64,000 nt of DNA from Thunnus maccoyii (taxonomy: Eukaryota > Chordata > Actinopteri > Scombriformes > Scombridae). Shown one piece after another: positions 61,701 through 64,000 of the stretch. The DNA lies in the NCBI RefSeq assembly GCF_910596095.1, contig NC_056545.1, positions 28,605,067-28,669,066 on the forward strand, written 5' to 3'. How positions within the stretch are numbered: position 1 is the stretch's first letter; every line of letters starts with the position of its first letter. Below the pieces are notes generated by a model, which was not told the DNA's origin, ran no database searches, and saw only the letters and a program-made list of their open reading frames with translations. The translations under genes were made by a program, and so were the position numbers.

Positions 61701-63961
61701 CTGTCTGCCATGATCGCTGGCTCAGAATTACAACTAAGAGCCTGACATGAACATTTTTCTGACTCGGCTGCTTGTAATTTCAGTCTGAGTGATATGACAT
61801 GAATGCCAGAGCAGCCCTGTAGATGTATACAGGCTGTGATTGACTGACATCTCGCATCTCGCCTGTTAGCTTTGTCGCATCTGTTGGGGTGAGACAAATT
61901 ACCCCTTTATCATCCTTTTAAGTATATGGAGTCTGGTGACCTTATATAATTCCCAACATAGCTCTGTTCACCTTCAGCCCGAGTAGAGTGTATAGTGGAC
62001 TTTCAACACCTCATAAACAGTGTATTTTAACATGGAGGTCTGGCCAAACAGGCAGGTGTGTATGTACAGCAGCCCTGGATGAAGGAAGGAGGGTCTTGAC
62101 TGTATTCTGAGATCTTTTTCTCCGAATCTCACAGAGCTGTTATTATTCTGTTTCTGGTTTGCCTCACCTGGTCCAGTCTGGTTGACCAGAGCCAGTCCAA
62201 CGAAGCCGTTCTGACAGCCAAACGCAGACAGTCGCCGGCCGCCAGGTATACTCAACACATCCAACCACAACACGCTGCATGGAGGGAGGAGAAACACAAC
62301 ATACATTCATTTAATATGTTGATTGACATATTTGATTACTGACACATGACAGATTATTGCTGACATCATGACAAAGAAACATCTGCTCTTTGGTATAATG
62401 AGATTTTTTTTCTTGCTTTAACAACCTTTCACTTTTTGACAAAATATTGTTCGTATTACGTTTTAACAAGAAACATTTCTTGTTATGACAACATATTTAA
62501 TCTTCTTATGTCAAGAAACTTCACTCATTATTTCACTTTTCTCATTATAACCTGATAAATTGGTGTTTTGTTATGAATTAATGATCTGGTCAATGTCTAA
62601 AAAGACATAATATGATTCATCATGTAACGGGAGACGATCATATAAAATACAGAATAACATACAGAAATAGAAGTTACAGAGCTAACAGAGGTAAAGGTGC
62701 ACAGACTAACTTGCTGGGCAGCTGCTGTAGTTCAGGGAAGAGTCTTTCCACTGGCTGCTCTTCAAACTGGTGGAGGGAGGCGTTCTGTTGGAGACAGGAG
62801 AGTCAGGCTGAATGATGCTCTGATGTTTGCATGATGAATCAAAGTGGATGTCTCCTACAGATATGCAAACTCATCACCATCTTGTTTTTATCTCTCTTCC
62901 TATGAAAAAACTCTTCCTGTAGCTTTCGTGCTTTTTAGTCCATGAGCCTCCTGTTTGTCAGAACGATGAATCTTGTTGTCGGCTGCTGTTTCTAAGATCA
63001 AGAATAAACTTTGAAACGAGGAGTCCTGAAAGCGCTCGGGGAAAAAAATGGAACATTTACTTTTCCAGAACAACTTTACAAACTCCATGCTGATGAAGAT
63101 CATGTGATATGATTGAAAGCAACAGAACGGCTACTAAATGGACCTTGATGTGAGAATGTTTGATCACAGGATTCTTGTGTTTTTTACTTTTTAAAGTTTG
63201 TTTGAAATTCTTTTACACACACAAACAGAAGACAATACAAATGCGCTGCTTGTCAAAAAGTAATAAAACTGATACAAAAGTAGGATTAATAATGAATTTT
63301 CAATGTTTGTTTCCATTTCATATCTCCACAGAAATAGATGGGACAAATAGAATAGAATTAATTGTAAAAAAGCAAATTAATTAATAAACCAGAGATAAAT
63401 GAATTGAATTAAAGGACATAATAACACACACACACACACACACACATAGACACACACACACACTCCACCCTGCACCCTCAGGTTGGTCCAGTGTCTAGTC
63501 TGACCTCCTTGTACAGGTGGATCCTCTGGTCGTGACCACTGAGCAGAAACACCGTCTCACTGCCTCCATCGTCACACTGCACTCTAACAGAGAAAGCAAA
63601 GGCTGCTGACATTTACCATGTAGATACACTCTGTCATGTAGTCTGTCAGATACTGTCTGTACTGCAGCTGCTGACAGACAACATGACTGCTATAAAACAC
63701 ACTCACATAGAATCTGATCAACAAGTTCAGTGGAGTGACTGCCCACAGTCAACCAGTGTGTTATTGACCAGTTAAATTGAAAATAATGGTTAATAGTAAT
63801 AACATAGAGGTGAAGGAAAGTCTATCAGTCTGAGCTTGACTTGAGCATTTAGCATATGTTGTTGATTGGTTTACAGTGTATCACAGCTCCACAGCAGCAA
63901 ACTTACTCTGTATGGTAAAGCTGGAAGGGTGTGAACTGCAACTCCAGATTCAGGCAACTTT
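58617..63961 (-). CDS. kptn: Kaptin, KICSTOR subunit, partial (last 9 coding exons, about 319 aa)
   Basis: Kaptin is a subunit of KICSTOR (with ITFG2, KICS2 and SZT2), which holds GATOR1 on lysosomes and so restrains mTORC1 when nutrients are low; it was first described as actin-associated. Join on the minus strand: 63961-63907, 63583-63505, 62784-62711, 62274-62168, 60723-60619, 60503-60440, 60330-60195, 59605-59432, 58781-58617; 959 bases, in frame throughout. Family stretches: [88 protein letters not shown]. The two D-x-D/T-G-D-G type segments are FG-GAP-like propeller repeats. The C terminus is acidic/basic, less conserved, and ends HTPSN. Roughly the first 115-130 residues (human total is 436) lie beyond position 64000. 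Confidence 0.95.
59432..59605 (-). CDS. kptn: kptn exon
   Basis: 174 bases encoding [20 protein letters not shown] through [20 protein letters not shown] and LQ. Acceptor CCATGCAG/GA, donor TTACAG/GTATGT. Phase 0 at both ends. Confidence 0.93.
60195..60330 (-). CDS. kptn: kptn exon
   Basis: 136 bases encoding [20 protein letters not shown] through [17 protein letters not shown], including an FG-GAP-like DxDxDG segment. Acceptor TGTGTCAG/AG, donor GGACAG/GTCAGC. Confidence 0.93.
60440..60503 (-). CDS. kptn: kptn exon
   Basis: 64 bases encoding [20 protein letters not shown] and Y plus two bases. Acceptor TTTTTTCAG/GA, donor TATAG/GTCAGT. Confidence 0.9.
60619..60723 (-). CDS. kptn: kptn exon
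   Basis: 105 bases encoding [20 protein letters not shown] then [15 protein letters not shown]. The acceptor TTATCAG/TG is chosen over the CAG ten bases downstream because only it keeps the frame and matches the family LQ-W motif. Donor AAAA/GTATGT. Confidence 0.88.
60724..62167 (-). other. kptn: kptn intron, largest in window
   Basis: 1.44 kb. The 61140-61900 part (ending in TGCATTCACACAATG and AAATAGGCTAAATGAGC-type sequence) looks repeat-derived, but I cannot name the family. Confidence 0.4.
62168..62274 (-). CDS. kptn: kptn exon
   Basis: 107 bases encoding [20 protein letters not shown] then [16 protein letters not shown]. Acceptor CATGCAG/CG, donor CCAG/GTGAGG. Confidence 0.92.
62711..62784 (-). 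CDS. kptn: kptn exon
   Basis: 74 bases encoding [20 protein letters not shown] and QLPS plus two bases. Acceptor CTCCAACAG/AA, donor AGCAA/GTTAGT. Confidence 0.92.
63424..63465. repeat. (CA)n microsatellite in a kptn intron
   Basis: CA repeat with one TAGA interruption, about 40 bases from the neighbouring exon donor at 63505. Confidence 0.9.
63505..63583 (-). CDS. kptn: kptn exon
   Basis: 79 bases encoding [20 protein letters not shown] and RIHLYKE. Acceptor CTGTTAG/AG, donor AAGGAG/GTCAGA. Confidence 0.92.
63907..63961 (-). CDS. kptn: kptn exon (first in window)
   Basis: 55 bases encoding (Q)[17 protein letters not shown] plus two bases. Acceptor CCGAACAG/AA, donor ACAGA/GTAAGT. Confidence 0.92.
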
Positions 63962-64000
63962 CTGTTCGGAGAGACACACTAACATCAGCATGTGAAACAT

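Overview
The window is nuclear DNA of a ray-finned fish, most likely a percomorph teleost. It is AT-rich with many dinucleotide runs, has compact introns with GT-AG borders, and carries mobile-element fragments of fish type: L2-like, L1-like and other LINE pieces, hAT-type MITEs and hAT transposase-gene remnants. Nothing indicates bacterial, viral or organellar DNA, and I found no RNA gene or CRISPR array.

Four protein-coding genes can be reconstructed exon by exon, all on the minus strand. From left to right they are: (1) a 353-residue nuclear protein with a NAIF1-like Myb/SANT DNA-binding domain, an acidic stretch and a C-terminal coiled coil (8904-10635); (2) capns1, the calpain small regulatory subunit, ten coding exons, 216 residues (14367-19365), with an upstream noncoding exon; (3) nova2, the neuronal KH-domain splicing regulator, four coding exons, 501 residues (38237-57131); (4) kptn (kaptin), of which the last nine coding exons are present (58617-63961) and the N-terminal part lies beyond the right edge. 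Every listed splice junction keeps the reading frame and restores the family sequence. CAPNS1, NOVA2 and KPTN all lie on human chromosome 19q13, so this is conserved synteny and supports nova2 rather than nova1.

Layout: 1-8900 has no gene I can prove (repeats, an L2-like LINE 3' end at 3520-4325, a GC-rich possible orphan exon at 1640-1990). 8904-11590 is the Myb/SANT gene. 11.6-14.1 kb is intergenic with a 0.8-kb inverted-repeat element. 14.1-20.6 kb is capns1, with a LINE fragment in one intron. 20.8-23.6 kb is a mobile-element cluster (L1 fragment, one MITE nested in another, a fold-back element). 23.6-35 kb is gene-poor. About 35-38 kb is probably nova2 3' UTR. 38.2-57.1 kb is nova2, whose introns 1 and 2 (7.8 and 9.2 kb) hold possible regulatory DNA, notably three perfect CRE palindromes within 137 bp. 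57.2-57.9 kb is the nova2 5' flank, only about 1.5 kb from the kptn stop codon.

The genes do unrelated jobs: transcription-factor-like, calcium-protease regulation, neuronal splicing and mTORC1 nutrient signalling. I see no operon-like or system-level link. The most interesting points are regulatory (the CRE cluster and a possible antisense promoter inside nova2) and structural (a GC-AG intron and absence of the Gly-rich domain in capns1, and nested or fold-back MITEs). I found no convincing new biological system.
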